Of a stretch of DNA of 11,277 nt, positions 1 through 5,649 are shown piece after piece (the first letter of the stretch is position 1; each line of letters opens with the position of its first letter). The DNA is taken from NCBI GenBank assembly GCA_029933565.1, contig JAOZNY010000047.1, forward strand, positions 5,056 to 16,332. The letters are read 5' to 3'. The DNA comes from Bacteroidales bacterium (GTDB lineage: Bacteria > Bacteroidota > Bacteroidia > Bacteroidales > F082). The notes under the pieces are model-generated. The model did not search any database and had not been told where the DNA came from. It saw only the letters and a list, made by a program, of their open reading frames with translations. Both the position numbers and the translations under genes were made by a program.

Positions 1-36
1 ATCATAATGCCAATGGTTTATAATTTATTTTCGATG

Positions 37-44
37 CAAATATA
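37..44 (-). promoter_or_regulatory. -7 promoter element reading out of the window to the left
   Basis: On the minus strand this reads TATATTTG, a perfect match to the Bacteroidota -7 consensus TAnnTTTG, followed by CATCG. An ATG on the same strand lies close to the left edge, so the element probably serves a gene whose body lies outside the window. No convincing -33 element was seen, and the gene itself is not visible. Confidence 0.45.
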
Positions 45-166
45 GGAAAGGAAAAGTATATTTTTAGTGAAAAAGTAAAAAGACCTGCTACAATTTATCA
101 GCAAATAAAATTTGGATATTTTGCCTAATAGATTGTGTTTGAAATTGCAAATTAAATAAGCATTAC

Positions 167-192
167 AACAATCGAACAATAGAACAATCGAA
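167..192. repeat. AACAATCGAA decamer, two copies
   Basis: The decamer AACAATCGAA occurs at 167-176 and 183-192, a 16-bp period, just past the stop codon of the cation transporter gene. The same decamer recurs at 3397-3406 in another intergenic gap. It looks like a dispersed intergenic word in this genome; no function is visible. Confidence 0.5.
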
Positions 193-194
193 TC

Positions 195-1118
195 TTATTC
201 CAAGTCCTTTTCCGAAACACCGTAAACTTCTTCTTCCTTAATTCCTTTTGGGTCAACATGTATCAGGATATCGTAAATGTTGGGTATTTCGTGTTTAACC
301 AGCAATTCAACTTTTTTGCTGATTTTATGTGCTTCGCTAAGGCTTAAGTTTCCATCAACTTCCATGTCGAGGGCAATAATGTAAAGGTTTGCCATTTTTC
401 TAACCCTAATGCGGTGTGGGTTTGAAGCACCTTCAACTGATTTAACTATTTCAATAATGGTTTTATAAATACCAGTGTCATTTATTCCATCCATCAGGTC
501 GCGATTGGTTTCCATAAATATTTTAAATGCAACAAACATTATATAAAAACTTACCAGCATAGCAGTGATTACATCAATAATTGGTAGTTTAAACCAGAAG
601 GTAAAACCCAGCCCGATTAGAACACTTACAGAAATAACAACGTCATTCTTCATGTTTCTGGCATTTGCCATTAGCATTGAACTATCAGTTTGTTTACCCT
701 TTTTGCTTAGATACCATGCAAGAAGGTATTTCCCAATAATGGAAATTATTATAATGTAAACAGCAATACTATTTGGTAAATCCCTTTCTACCGGATAAAG
801 TAGTTTGTTAATAGTTGAGAGTGCCAGTTGGGCTCCGGCAAAAAATATAATAAAAGCGAGTACTTTGGCTGCAACAGTATCGGCCTTGCCATAACCGTAA
901 GCAAATTTTGTATCGGGTGGTCGCGAAATTATGTGGGCAGTAATGAGAGTAATTAAGGATGTAACAATATCACTTGCTGAGTCAATACCATCGGCCACAA
1001 CGGCGATGCTGCCCGAAAACAAGCCCACAACAATTTTTAGTACCGACAAAACTGCATTACCAAATATAGCAACCCATGATGCTTTTATAATTATTGTCGC
1101 ACGATTGTCCATTGCCAT
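195..1118 (-). CDS. Cation diffusion facilitator (CDF) family metal transporter
   Basis: This is an inner-membrane protein of the CDF family, which exports divalent metals (Zn, Fe, Mn, Co or Cd) in exchange for protons. Residue numbers here count from an upstream TTG at 1133. About six hydrophobic segments span residues 15-210, followed by a cytoplasmic C-terminal domain (about 215-295) with the usual ferredoxin-like pattern ending IHVDP. The metal site in TM2 is visible as D51-S-A-S-D55, the DxxxD form seen in FieF. The matching TM5 motif is N160-M-K-N-D164, where FieF-type proteins have HxxxD. I chose the ATG at 1118 (MAMDNR); a second ATG lies at 1112. The upstream TTG is possible but less likely. 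The gene stands alone and its substrate cannot be set from sequence. Family is secure, metal is not. Confidence 0.9.
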   Translation of the reverse strand: MAMDNRATIIIKASWVAIFGNAVLSVLKIVVGLFSGSIAVVADGIDSASDIVTSLITLITAHIISRPPDTKFAYGYGKADTVAAKVLAFIIFFAGAQLALSTINKLLYPVERDLPNSIAVYIIIISIIGKYLLAWYLSKKGKQTDSSMLMANARNMKNDVVISVSVLIGLGFTFWFKLPIIDVITAMLVSFYIMFVAFKIFMETNRDLMDGINDTGIYKTIIEIVKSVEGASNPHRIRVRKMANLYIIALDMEVDGNLSLSEAHKISKKVELLVKHEIPNIYDILIHVDPKGIKEEEVYGVSEKDLE

Positions 1119-1172
1119 AAAAGAGAGATTCAATTAAAAGGTTAAAGATAGGTAGTTTTTTTATTGTTTTTG

Positions 1173-1180
1173 TATTTTTG
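1173..1180 (+). promoter_or_regulatory. Possible -7 element for the KilA-N gene
   Basis: TATTTTTG matches the Bacteroidota TAnnTTTG consensus and lies 81 nt before the ATG at 1262, in the gap between the divergently transcribed transporter and KilA-N genes. The region is T-rich, so a chance match is possible, and no -33 element is clear. Confidence 0.35.
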
Positions 1181-1261
1181 AAGTATGAATGAGAGATGCG
1201 AATATGTTGTGAGTAGTAAATAAATAGTTATCAGATTATTGAGTTGTTAATACAGTTAGCG

Positions 1262-2087
1262 ATGAAAAAAATAGAAGTAATAGGCAGGGAAATTTCAGTT
1301 ATTAAAATGAATAAAGAAGATTTTGTTTGTATTACCGATATTGCTAAATACAAAAACCCTGAGGCACCTGCTGATATTGTAAAAAACTGGTTACGTAGTA
1401 AAAATACTATTGAATTATTGGGCTTATGGGAAAAACTACATAACTTAGATTTTAAACTGGTCGAATTCGACCAGTTTAGAAAAGAAGCGGGGTTTAATCA
1501 TTTTGTTCTATCTCCAAAAAAAATGGATAAATACAACAAATGCTATTGGATTACAGTCTAAATCTGGCAGATATGGAGGGACCTTTGCTCATATTGATAT
1601 TGCTTTAGAGTTTGCATCGTGGGTGTCGGTAGAGTTTAAGTTTTACATGATTAAAGAGTTTCAAAGATTAAAAAATGATGAAACAAAAGAATTAGAATGG
1701 GATATAAAACGTAACCTTACCAAAATAAATTATCGGATACATACAGATGCAATAAAAGGAAGTTTAATACCTCATAAATTAAGTAAAAAACAGATTAGTT
1801 TTGTTTATGCTTCAGAAGCAGATGTTTTAAATATTGCACTTTTTGGAAAAACTGCTAAACAATGGCGGGAAGAAAATACTAAGGAAAAAGGAAATATGCG
1901 AGATTCTGCAAATGTTTCTCAGTTAGTTTGTTTGGTAAATCTTGAAAATTTGAATGCACTTTTTATTAAAGAGAATATTAGCCAAACTGAGAGATTAAAG
2001 AAACTAAATGAAATTGCTATTGAGCAGATGAAATTACTTTCAGAAAATAGTATTAGTTTAATACTTCGAAATAAAAACAAAAAATAA
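1262..2087 (+). pseudogene. KilA-N domain protein, frameshifted in an A8 run
   Basis: The gene encodes a KilA-N family DNA-binding protein, a family known from phages and common in Bacteroidota chromosomes with poorly known roles. The N-terminal part runs from ATG 1262 and carries the typical stretch DIAKYKNPEAPADIVKNWL and later EFDQFRKEAGF. It stops at 1561 in this frame. The expected continuation (KWINTTNAIGLQSKSGRYGGT, then FAHIDIALEFASW) lies in another frame reading on to 2087. The switch falls at the run of eight A at 1516-1523; seven A would restore one frame of 274 residues, a normal full length for this family. The rest of the protein (IKRNLTKINYRIHTDAIK, ALFGKTAKQW) is intact, so the lesion is recent, is a sequencing error, or is tolerated by slippage on the A run. 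Family call is strong. Confidence 0.85.
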
Positions 2088-2116
2088 AAAAAAAGGAGCA
2101 ATGACTTTCTGTAAAC

Positions 2117-2145
2117 TTCCAGAAATCCATCACTCCAAAACTCCA
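2117..2145 (-). repeat. Degenerate TGGA octamer array (4 units)
   Basis: On the minus strand, TGGA occurs at exact 8-base spacing, starting at 2145, 2137, 2129 and 2121, with the four following bases variable. A similar plus-strand array lies at 3201-3226, so two such arrays flank trxB in opposite orientations. Function is unknown. Confidence 0.5.
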
Positions 2146-2157
2146 ATATTTTAGTTC

Positions 2158-3093
2158 TTATTCTCCTAAAAACCTTTCAGCCTCAATGGCTGCCATAGCA
2201 CCAGTTCCAGCTGCAGTAATTGCCTGACGGAAATGTTTGTCCTGCACATCGCCAGCAGCAAAAATACCAGGAACGTTGGTTGCAGTTGAATCAGGTTTGG
2301 TAATCAAATAACCAGTCTCATCCATATCAAGTTTTCCTTCAAAAAGACTTGTGTTTGGTTTATGACCAATGGCAACGAAGAAACCCTCGATATCGATTTT
2401 TCTCTCTTCGCCGGTTTTTTTGTTTACAATTATTGCTGCATTAAGTGCTTTTGTAAATCCTTGTTCAACACCCAAAATTTCTTTTACTTCGCTATCCCAA
2501 AGCATTTCGATATTTGGTGTATTTAAAACCTTGTTTGCCATTACTTTTGATGCACGTAGTTCATCGCGGCGGTGAATCATATAAACTTTGCTGGCTAGGT
2601 TTGCCAGATAGGTTGCTTCTTCAGCAGCAGTGTCGCCACCCCCAACTACGGCAATTGGTTTTCCTTTGTAGAAAAAACCATCGCATGTAGCGCAGGCCGA
2701 AACTCCACCACCTTTAAACTTTTCTTCCGATTCTAATCCAAGGTATTGTGCTGTTGCACCTGTAGAAATTATTACAGTTTCTGCCAATAATTCAGTACCA
2801 TCGTCAATTTTAACTTTGAAAGGTCTTGCTGTTGTGTCAATGTCGGTAACCATTCCCCAGCGCGATTCGGCTCCAAATCTTGTGGCTTGGTTTTTAAGGT
2901 CTTCCATTAGTTTCGGACCATCTATTCCTTCAGGATAACCAGGAAAGTTGTCAACTTCTGTAGTTGTAGTTAGTTGTCCTCCGGGCTCCATTCCTTCGTA
3001 AACAATAGGTTTAAGATCGGCGCGCGAAGCGTAAATAGCAGCAGTGTATCCGGCAGGACCTGAGCCAATAATCAAACATTTGGTAGTTTCCAT
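2158..3093 (-). CDS. trxB: Thioredoxin-disulfide reductase
   Basis: This cytoplasmic flavoenzyme transfers electrons from NADPH through FAD to thioredoxin. At 311 residues it has the normal low-molecular-weight length. Visible landmarks are the FAD-binding GSGPAG at residues 10-15 near the N-terminus, the redox-active CATC with C134 and C137 followed by DG, the NADPH-binding GGGDTA at 151-156, the phosphate-binding HRRDELRAS beginning at 174, and the second FAD motif AAGDVQD around 279-285. The ATG at 3093 gives the canonical METTKCLIIG start with no long extension. The gene appears monocistronic and converges with the broken KilA-N gene. No thioredoxin gene is adjacent. All catalytic residues are present, so it should be functional. 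Confidence 0.97.
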   Translation of the reverse strand: METTKCLIIGSGPAGYTAAIYASRADLKPIVYEGMEPGGQLTTTTEVDNFPGYPEGIDGPKLMEDLKNQATRFGAESRWGMVTDIDTTARPFKVKIDDGTELLAETVIISTGATAQYLGLESEEKFKGGGVSACATCDGFFYKGKPIAVVGGGDTAAEEATYLANLASKVYMIHRRDELRASKVMANKVLNTPNIEMLWDSEVKEILGVEQGFTKALNAAIIVNKKTGEERKIDIEGFFVAIGHKPNTSLFEGKLDMDETGYLITKPDSTATNVPGIFAAGDVQDKHFRQAITAAGTGAMAAIEAERFLGE

Positions 3094-3200
3094 GATATAA
3101 ATTTATTTGTGATTTTTCTTTTTGTAAAAATAGGGTTTGTCAATTAAAATGCCAAAATTGATTTGATGTATTTTGAATGACATTGTGTCTTGGTTGGGAA

Positions 3201-3226
3201 TGGAGAGATGGAGAGTTGGAGTAAGG
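3201..3226 (+). repeat. Degenerate TGGAG octamer array (3 units)
   Basis: TGGAG occurs at 3201, 3209 and 3217, again an exact 8-base period, on the plus strand in the gap upstream of trxB. It matches the minus-strand array at 2117-2145 in word and period. Confidence 0.45.
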
Positions 3227-3302
3227 TCAGGCTGAGTAGTAAGCATAAACGTCATCACAAACCACCAACAATACTTTATCTTGCCTGAAACTAACATTAT
3301 AT

Positions 3303-3368
3303 AGCGGTGAAGCAATCTCAATTGTACTTTGTTGAAATGGGGAGATTGCCGCGCTGCGCTCACAATGA
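3303..3368. repeat. REP-like intergenic inverted repeat
   Basis: GCAATCTC at 3312-3319 pairs with GAGATTGC at 3342-3349 across a 22-nt loop. The right flank reads CGCGCTGCGCTCACAATG, and on the minus strand this gives the CATTGTGAGCGCAGCGCGGCA type of sequence. This strongly resembles the widespread intergenic repeat of the form CATTGCGAGCGAAGCGAAGC. The element probably causes the spurious ORF across this gap. Recognition is from memory of such repeats and was not searched. Confidence 0.55.
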
Positions 3369-3396
3369 TGTTTGTACTTGTTTCTAAACAGGACAT

Positions 3397-3406
3397 AACA
3401 ATCGAA
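3397..3406. repeat. AACAATCGAA decamer, third copy
   Basis: Same decamer as the pair at 167-192, here followed by CCTTCGAACAC, another CGAAC word. It is intergenic, upstream of the lipoprotein gene. Confidence 0.4.
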
Positions 3407-3438
3407 CCTTCGAACACATTCTCAAGCCAATAATTAAT

Positions 3439-3446
3439 TACTTTTG
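3439..3446 (+). promoter_or_regulatory. -7 promoter element for the lipoprotein gene
   Basis: TACTTTTG fits TAnnTTTG and lies 28 nt before the ATG at 3475, a normal distance for a short 5' leader. No clear -33 element was seen. Confidence 0.5.
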
Positions 3447-3474
3447 TCACTCAAATAATTGAAGATATAGATTT

Positions 3475-3876
3475 ATGAACAGAATATTCCTATTAATGAT
3501 TTTTGTTAGTACTTTATTGTTTTCTTCATGTGGAAGTATGGCACTTACTGGCGACGCAAAACAGCGTTATTTGGAGAAACAAAAACTGGAGGCCGATGCC
3601 TATGCTTATGCTGAGGTTAACTGCCAGGAGAGACTGATTAAGAAAAAGATGCTTGACACAAGATCAGATTTAACCCTTAGGAAACAGAAGAATGAGAATT
3701 TCAAATTCAGGCTTTCGTTTACCAAATATATCGATGCCAAATTTAATGGCGATACAATTGAAATAAATAATCTTCATAGTCTGATGGAGGAGTTAGGACC
3801 ATCACTAAAAACCTGTCAGGAAGCCGGCCCGGTGTTAGTAGGGGAGGATAAAGCAGAAGGTGATCAGGGAAAATAG
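3475..3876 (+). CDS. Small predicted lipoprotein of unknown function
   Basis: The 133-residue product starts with a lipoprotein signal peptide: a basic start (MNR), a hydrophobic core (IFLLMIFVSTLLF) and the lipobox FSSC with the modified cysteine at residue 19, followed by G and S. The mature part is hydrophilic, rich in Lys and Glu, and probably largely helical (residues 27-75). It has two further cysteines, C50 and C114, that could form a disulfide in the periplasm. No domain family is recognised. The gene has its own -7 element and is followed 111 nt later by tRNA-Pro on the same strand. The lack of an acidic residue directly after the cysteine fits either membrane. The export call is good; the role is unknown. 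Confidence 0.8.
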   Translation: MNRIFLLMIFVSTLLFSSCGSMALTGDAKQRYLEKQKLEADAYAYAEVNCQERLIKKKMLDTRSDLTLRKQKNENFKFRLSFTKYIDAKFNGDTIEINNLHSLMEELGPSLKTCQEAGPVLVGEDKAEGDQGK

Positions 3877-3968
3877 GATGCTAAAAAAGTTTAATGATTT
3901 TCACAAATATAAATCCTCAATTTCAGTAATTTGTAAATTTTAAATCACAAATATTTTACAAATTGTAT

Positions 3969-3976
3969 TATTTTTG
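3969..3976 (+). promoter_or_regulatory. -7 promoter element for tRNA-Pro
   Basis: TATTTTTG matches TAnnTTTG and ends 12 nt before the tRNA 5' end. That leaves room for initiation a few bases upstream of the mature end, as expected for a tRNA promoter. Confidence 0.65.
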
Positions 3977-3987
3977 CGAATGAAAAT

Positions 3988-4060
3988 CGGGGTGTAGCGC
4001 AGTTGGTAGCGCACTTGACTGGGGGTCAAGAGGTCGCATGTTCAAGTCATGTCACTCCGA
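3988..4060 (+). tRNA. tRNA-Pro (anticodon GGG)
   Basis: All four arms fold by hand. The acceptor stem pairs 3988-3994 with 4053-4059 (one G-T pair), with discriminator A at 4060. The D stem is GCGC 3997-4000 with 4009-4012. The anticodon stem is CTTGA 4014-4018 with TCAAG 4026-4030, enclosing the loop CTGGGGG with anticodon GGG at 4021-4023. The T stem is 4036-4040 with 4048-4052, around the loop TTCAAGT. The gene is 73 nt and the 3' CCA is not encoded. GGG reads CCC and CCU proline codons. It has its own promoter and terminator. Confidence 0.97.
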
Positions 4061-4072
4061 CTTAATAATCAG

Positions 4073-4107
4073 CCACTTACAGAGTAAAATTTGTAAGTGG
4101 TTTTTTT
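4073..4107 (+). terminator. Rho-independent terminator after tRNA-Pro
   Basis: CCACTTACA at 4073-4081 pairs perfectly with TGTAAGTGG at 4092-4100, giving a 9-bp stem with a 10-nt loop, followed at once by seven T (4101-4107). It lies 13 nt past the tRNA and ends transcription before the minus-strand remnant. Confidence 0.9.
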
Positions 4108-4112
4108 GTGTA

Positions 4113-4343
4113 CTAATAAATGTATTCGGGTTTCGTCCATATTAGGCCGTCATCCTCATAATATGAATAATAGATCTTATTGAAAGTGGGTTTCAGTTCA
4201 TGAAACCAATTTATGTGGATAGTTACGTTTTTGTCCACTATAATATCAGTCCATCTGTTTCCGTCTTCCATATTTGAAATATTCACCGGTTCTGTTCAGT
4301 TTTGGGCTTGGGAAAGGATGGAGAAAAAAAGTGATTTTTTCAT
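4113..4343 (-). pseudogene. Remnant of a secreted BNR/sialidase-like protein with in-frame stop
   Basis: Reading the minus strand from ATG 4343 gives MKKSLFFSILSQAQN, then TGA at 4298-4296, then in the same frame TEPVNISN followed by about 52 more residues to a TAG at 4115-4113. The pattern PVNISN...W..IIVD...IHINW...IYYSYY.DDGLIWTKP is the one seen at the start of secreted exo-sialidase-like proteins with Asp-box/BNR repeats. In those proteins QNW-TEPVNIS is common, so the TGA most likely replaces a TGG tryptophan codon. The signal peptide is shorter than usual, the frame ends after one repeat, and its end abuts the tRNA terminator. This is therefore the decayed 5' fragment of a much longer gene. 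The family link is by eye and moderately sure; the decay is clear if the link holds. Confidence 0.6.
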
Positions 4344-4501
4344 TGGTTTTGTTTTTTTCAGAATTAAGAAAGTTTTGGGCAGATTGCTTGTTAGATAAAG
4401 TATGGAAAACAATTTGATTTCAGATTAAAACTTTCAAAATTGAATTGTAGGCTGCTCAAAAGCCCGCCAATGCTGGTTTCTTGTCATTTTTATCTTTTTT
4501 T

Positions 4502-4565
4502 TGTAGGATTGTGTCCTACAATGAAATAAGACTTTTCCTACAGACTTTTCATTTTTTTACTTACA
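4502..4565 (+). promoter_or_regulatory. Operator array: palindrome plus two half-sites, copy 1
   Basis: The inverted repeat TGTAGGA-TTGTG-TCCTACA lies at 4502-4520. Its right arm is repeated as TCCTACA at 4536-4542 and more weakly as ACTTACA at 4559-4565. Half-site starts (4514, 4536, 4559) are 22 and 23 nt apart, about two helical turns, so a protein would bind repeatedly on one face. The last half-site ends 22 nt before the -7 box, in the -33 region where no normal -33 motif is seen, which fits an activator. The binding protein is inferred only; a NarL/LuxR-type regulator is the leading guess. Confidence 0.6.
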
Positions 4566-4586
4566 GCTAGTTTCCTTTTTATGTAT

Positions 4587-4594
4587 TTCATTTG
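4587..4594 (+). promoter_or_regulatory. Probable -7 element, copy 1
   Basis: TTCATTTG differs from TAnnTTTG at one position and falls at the same place relative to the operator array as TTCTTTTG in copy 2. It lies 20 nt before the ATG of the short leader ORF at 4614. Confidence 0.45.
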
Positions 4595-4613
4595 TTACAA
4601 ATAAACAAAGGCA

Positions 4614-4709
4614 ATGAATAAATTAATTGCTGATGAGTTCTTTAATAGAGTTGATGAAATAAAAAACACATTTGGTTTTTCCGGAAATGATGTTGAAAAA
4701 CAAAAATAG
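4614..4709 (+). CDS. Short leader ORF (31 aa), possible response-regulator remnant
   Basis: This short ORF begins MNKLIADEFFNRVDEIKN and ends after 31 codons. It sits 20 nt after the module's -7 box, just as the longer ORF at 9955 sits 24 nt after copy 2. The two starts share the pattern M-x-x-x-I-A-D, the first strand and acidic residue of a response-regulator receiver. The rest cannot be aligned with confidence. It may be a more decayed copy of the same regulator start, or a translated leader peptide. The ~200 nt that follow (4710-4910) are untranslated apart from a 20-codon ORF at 4723-4785, which I do not trust. Confidence 0.35.
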   Translation: MNKLIADEFFNRVDEIKNTFGFSGNDVEKQK

Positions 4710-4910
4710 GAAAATTAGTAAAATGAATAATTACAGAAACATAATTAATTTATTAACTAAAAAAAAAGAAAGGCAAGCGATGTAACGTAACAAACTAACA
4801 AGATTAGGTAAGTAGCATAGCGATCCGTATTGCTAATACATTATAAGATAATGAGTGGCAATATTTAATATGCAGAAACATTAAAAAATTTAACAAAAAA
4901 ATTTACTACA

Positions 4911-5474
4911 ATGAAAAAGATAGTTTTAATTTTCTCTGCCGTTGTTATGATGGTAGGTATTTCGGCCAATTTAATGGCACAAGACACACATGAGGCAGGT
5001 GATGTATTCACTTACGAACTTGATGCAATGAGAATTATGGATATAGAAGGTACTGCACCCTCTTTAAATCTTATTAAACCAGATGAAGCAGGGGAAGCTG
5101 TTCCTGATGTATCAACTGATTTAAGTTGGATTAACTATACTTCAATAATTGATAATGGAGCAACCAATAAAATTACCGCTACCTTAGGCGGAACAGGAAC
5201 AATGCCTACTTTTACTACACTAAAAGTATTGGCCGCAGCTGATGCTAGTGGAGGAGATGGAAATGTTGGAACTGCATCATCTCAATTATCGCTTACAGAA
5301 AGTGCACAAGATATTATTACTGCAATTGGAAGTTGCTGGACAGGTACAGGAAATACCGCCGGGCATAAACTAACTTATACATGGGGAATAGACGCAGGTG
5401 AGTATGCTGATGCAGAATCTATTTCTTCATCTAATGATATTACTGTTCTTTATACCATAATTGCAACTCCTTAA
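4911..5474 (+). CDS. Exported subunit-like protein, paralog 1 (187 aa)
   Basis: A Sec signal peptide (MKKIVLIFSAVVMMVGISANLMA, cleavage before QD) precedes a small beta-rich protein of a family I cannot name. An N-terminal stretch, DVFTYELDAMRIMDIEG (residues 31-47), is shared only with the paralog at 10303. The core has SWINYTSI near residue 73, a Gly/Ser/Thr-rich middle, then AQDIITAIGSCWTG with the only mature cysteine (C142), GHKLTYTWGI, and the last strand DITVLYTI at the C-terminus. Two paralogs (9172, 10303) share the core. The gene follows the promoter module by a ~300-nt leader and precedes the chaperone-like and barrel genes. By position and paralogy I infer a major structural subunit of a surface fibre or layer assembled by the downstream proteins. 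Export is well supported; the role is inference. Confidence 0.6.
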   Translation: MKKIVLIFSAVVMMVGISANLMAQDTHEAGDVFTYELDAMRIMDIEGTAPSLNLIKPDEAGEAVPDVSTDLSWINYTSIIDNGATNKITATLGGTGTMPTFTTLKVLAAADASGGDGNVGTASSQLSLTESAQDIITAIGSCWTGTGNTAGHKLTYTWGIDAGEYADAESISSSNDITVLYTIIATP

Positions 5475-5515
5475 GAATTCAGTATATAATTGTATATCAT
5501 ACAGATTAAAATAAA

Positions 5516-5611
5516 AAATCTGATGCTGTTTTTCCATGTGAAAATGACTGAATATGGAATTAAATTACCAAACAGTTGGTTTTAAATAAATGGCAAAACA
5601 GCATCAGATTT
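5516..5611 (+). promoter_or_regulatory. Structured intercistronic element: 17-bp inverted repeat with inner hairpins
   Basis: AAATCTGATGCTGTTTT at 5516-5532 is perfectly complementary to 5595-5611 across a 62-nt loop. Inside the loop are two smaller inverted repeats: TTCCAT 5532-5537 with ATGGAA 5554-5559, and ACCAA 5567-5571 with TTGGT 5576-5580. The whole could fold as a three-way junction. There is no long T tract after it, so a simple strong terminator is unlikely. It separates the first subunit gene from the chaperone-like gene, where an attenuator or mRNA-stabilising structure would let the subunit be made in excess. A small mobile element with terminal inverted repeats is the alternative. 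Confidence 0.6.
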
Positions 5612-5649
5612 ATTAATGCAGGCAGTAATTTAATTTTAAATGTTGAGTA

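Larger units (their letters stand above)
4501..4594 (+). repeat. Duplicated promoter module, copy 1 (upstream of the 187-aa subunit gene)
   Basis: This 94-nt segment aligns with 9839-9931 with a single one-base gap and, by hand count, roughly 75-80% identity. The best conserved blocks are TGTAGGA, TCCTACAA, CTTTTCCTACAG, TTTCATTTTTT and TACAGCTA. Both copies lie upstream of paralogous exported-protein genes, about 317 nt (copy 1) and 370 nt (copy 2) before their start codons. Conservation is much higher here than in the DNA between the module and the subunit gene, which suggests selection on this stretch. Confidence 0.8.

Noticed and set aside
167..192. CRISPR-like reading of the AACAATCGAA repeats
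   Set aside because: Units are only 10 nt with a 6-nt gap and two copies; no spacers or cas genes are present.
1119..1133. TTG start at 1133 for the CDF transporter
   Set aside because: ATG codons at 1118 and 1112 lie just downstream and leave the first transmembrane segment intact.
1516..1523. Programmed frameshift in the KilA-N gene
   Set aside because: The A run permits slippage, but there is no stimulatory structure that I can see and family members are normally unshifted. Mutation or sequencing error is simpler.
3103..3450. 115-codon minus-strand ORF upstream of trxB
   Set aside because: It runs through the octamer array, the REP-like repeat and the decamer, has unusual composition and resembles no protein. 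Intergenic repeats best explain it.
4213..4398. 61-codon plus-strand ORF
   Set aside because: It lies antisense to the BNR-like remnant, whose reading frame makes more sense as protein.
4723..4785. 20-codon ORF (MNNYRNIINL...) in the leader of the first subunit gene
   Set aside because: Too short, low complexity and no promoter of its own. A start-like word AGTAAAATGAA recurs before the gene at 10303, which may only reflect the duplicated leader.
5516..5611. Simple Rho-independent terminator after the first subunit gene
   Set aside because: The loop is 62 nt and the 3' arm is followed by ATTAATG, not a T tract.
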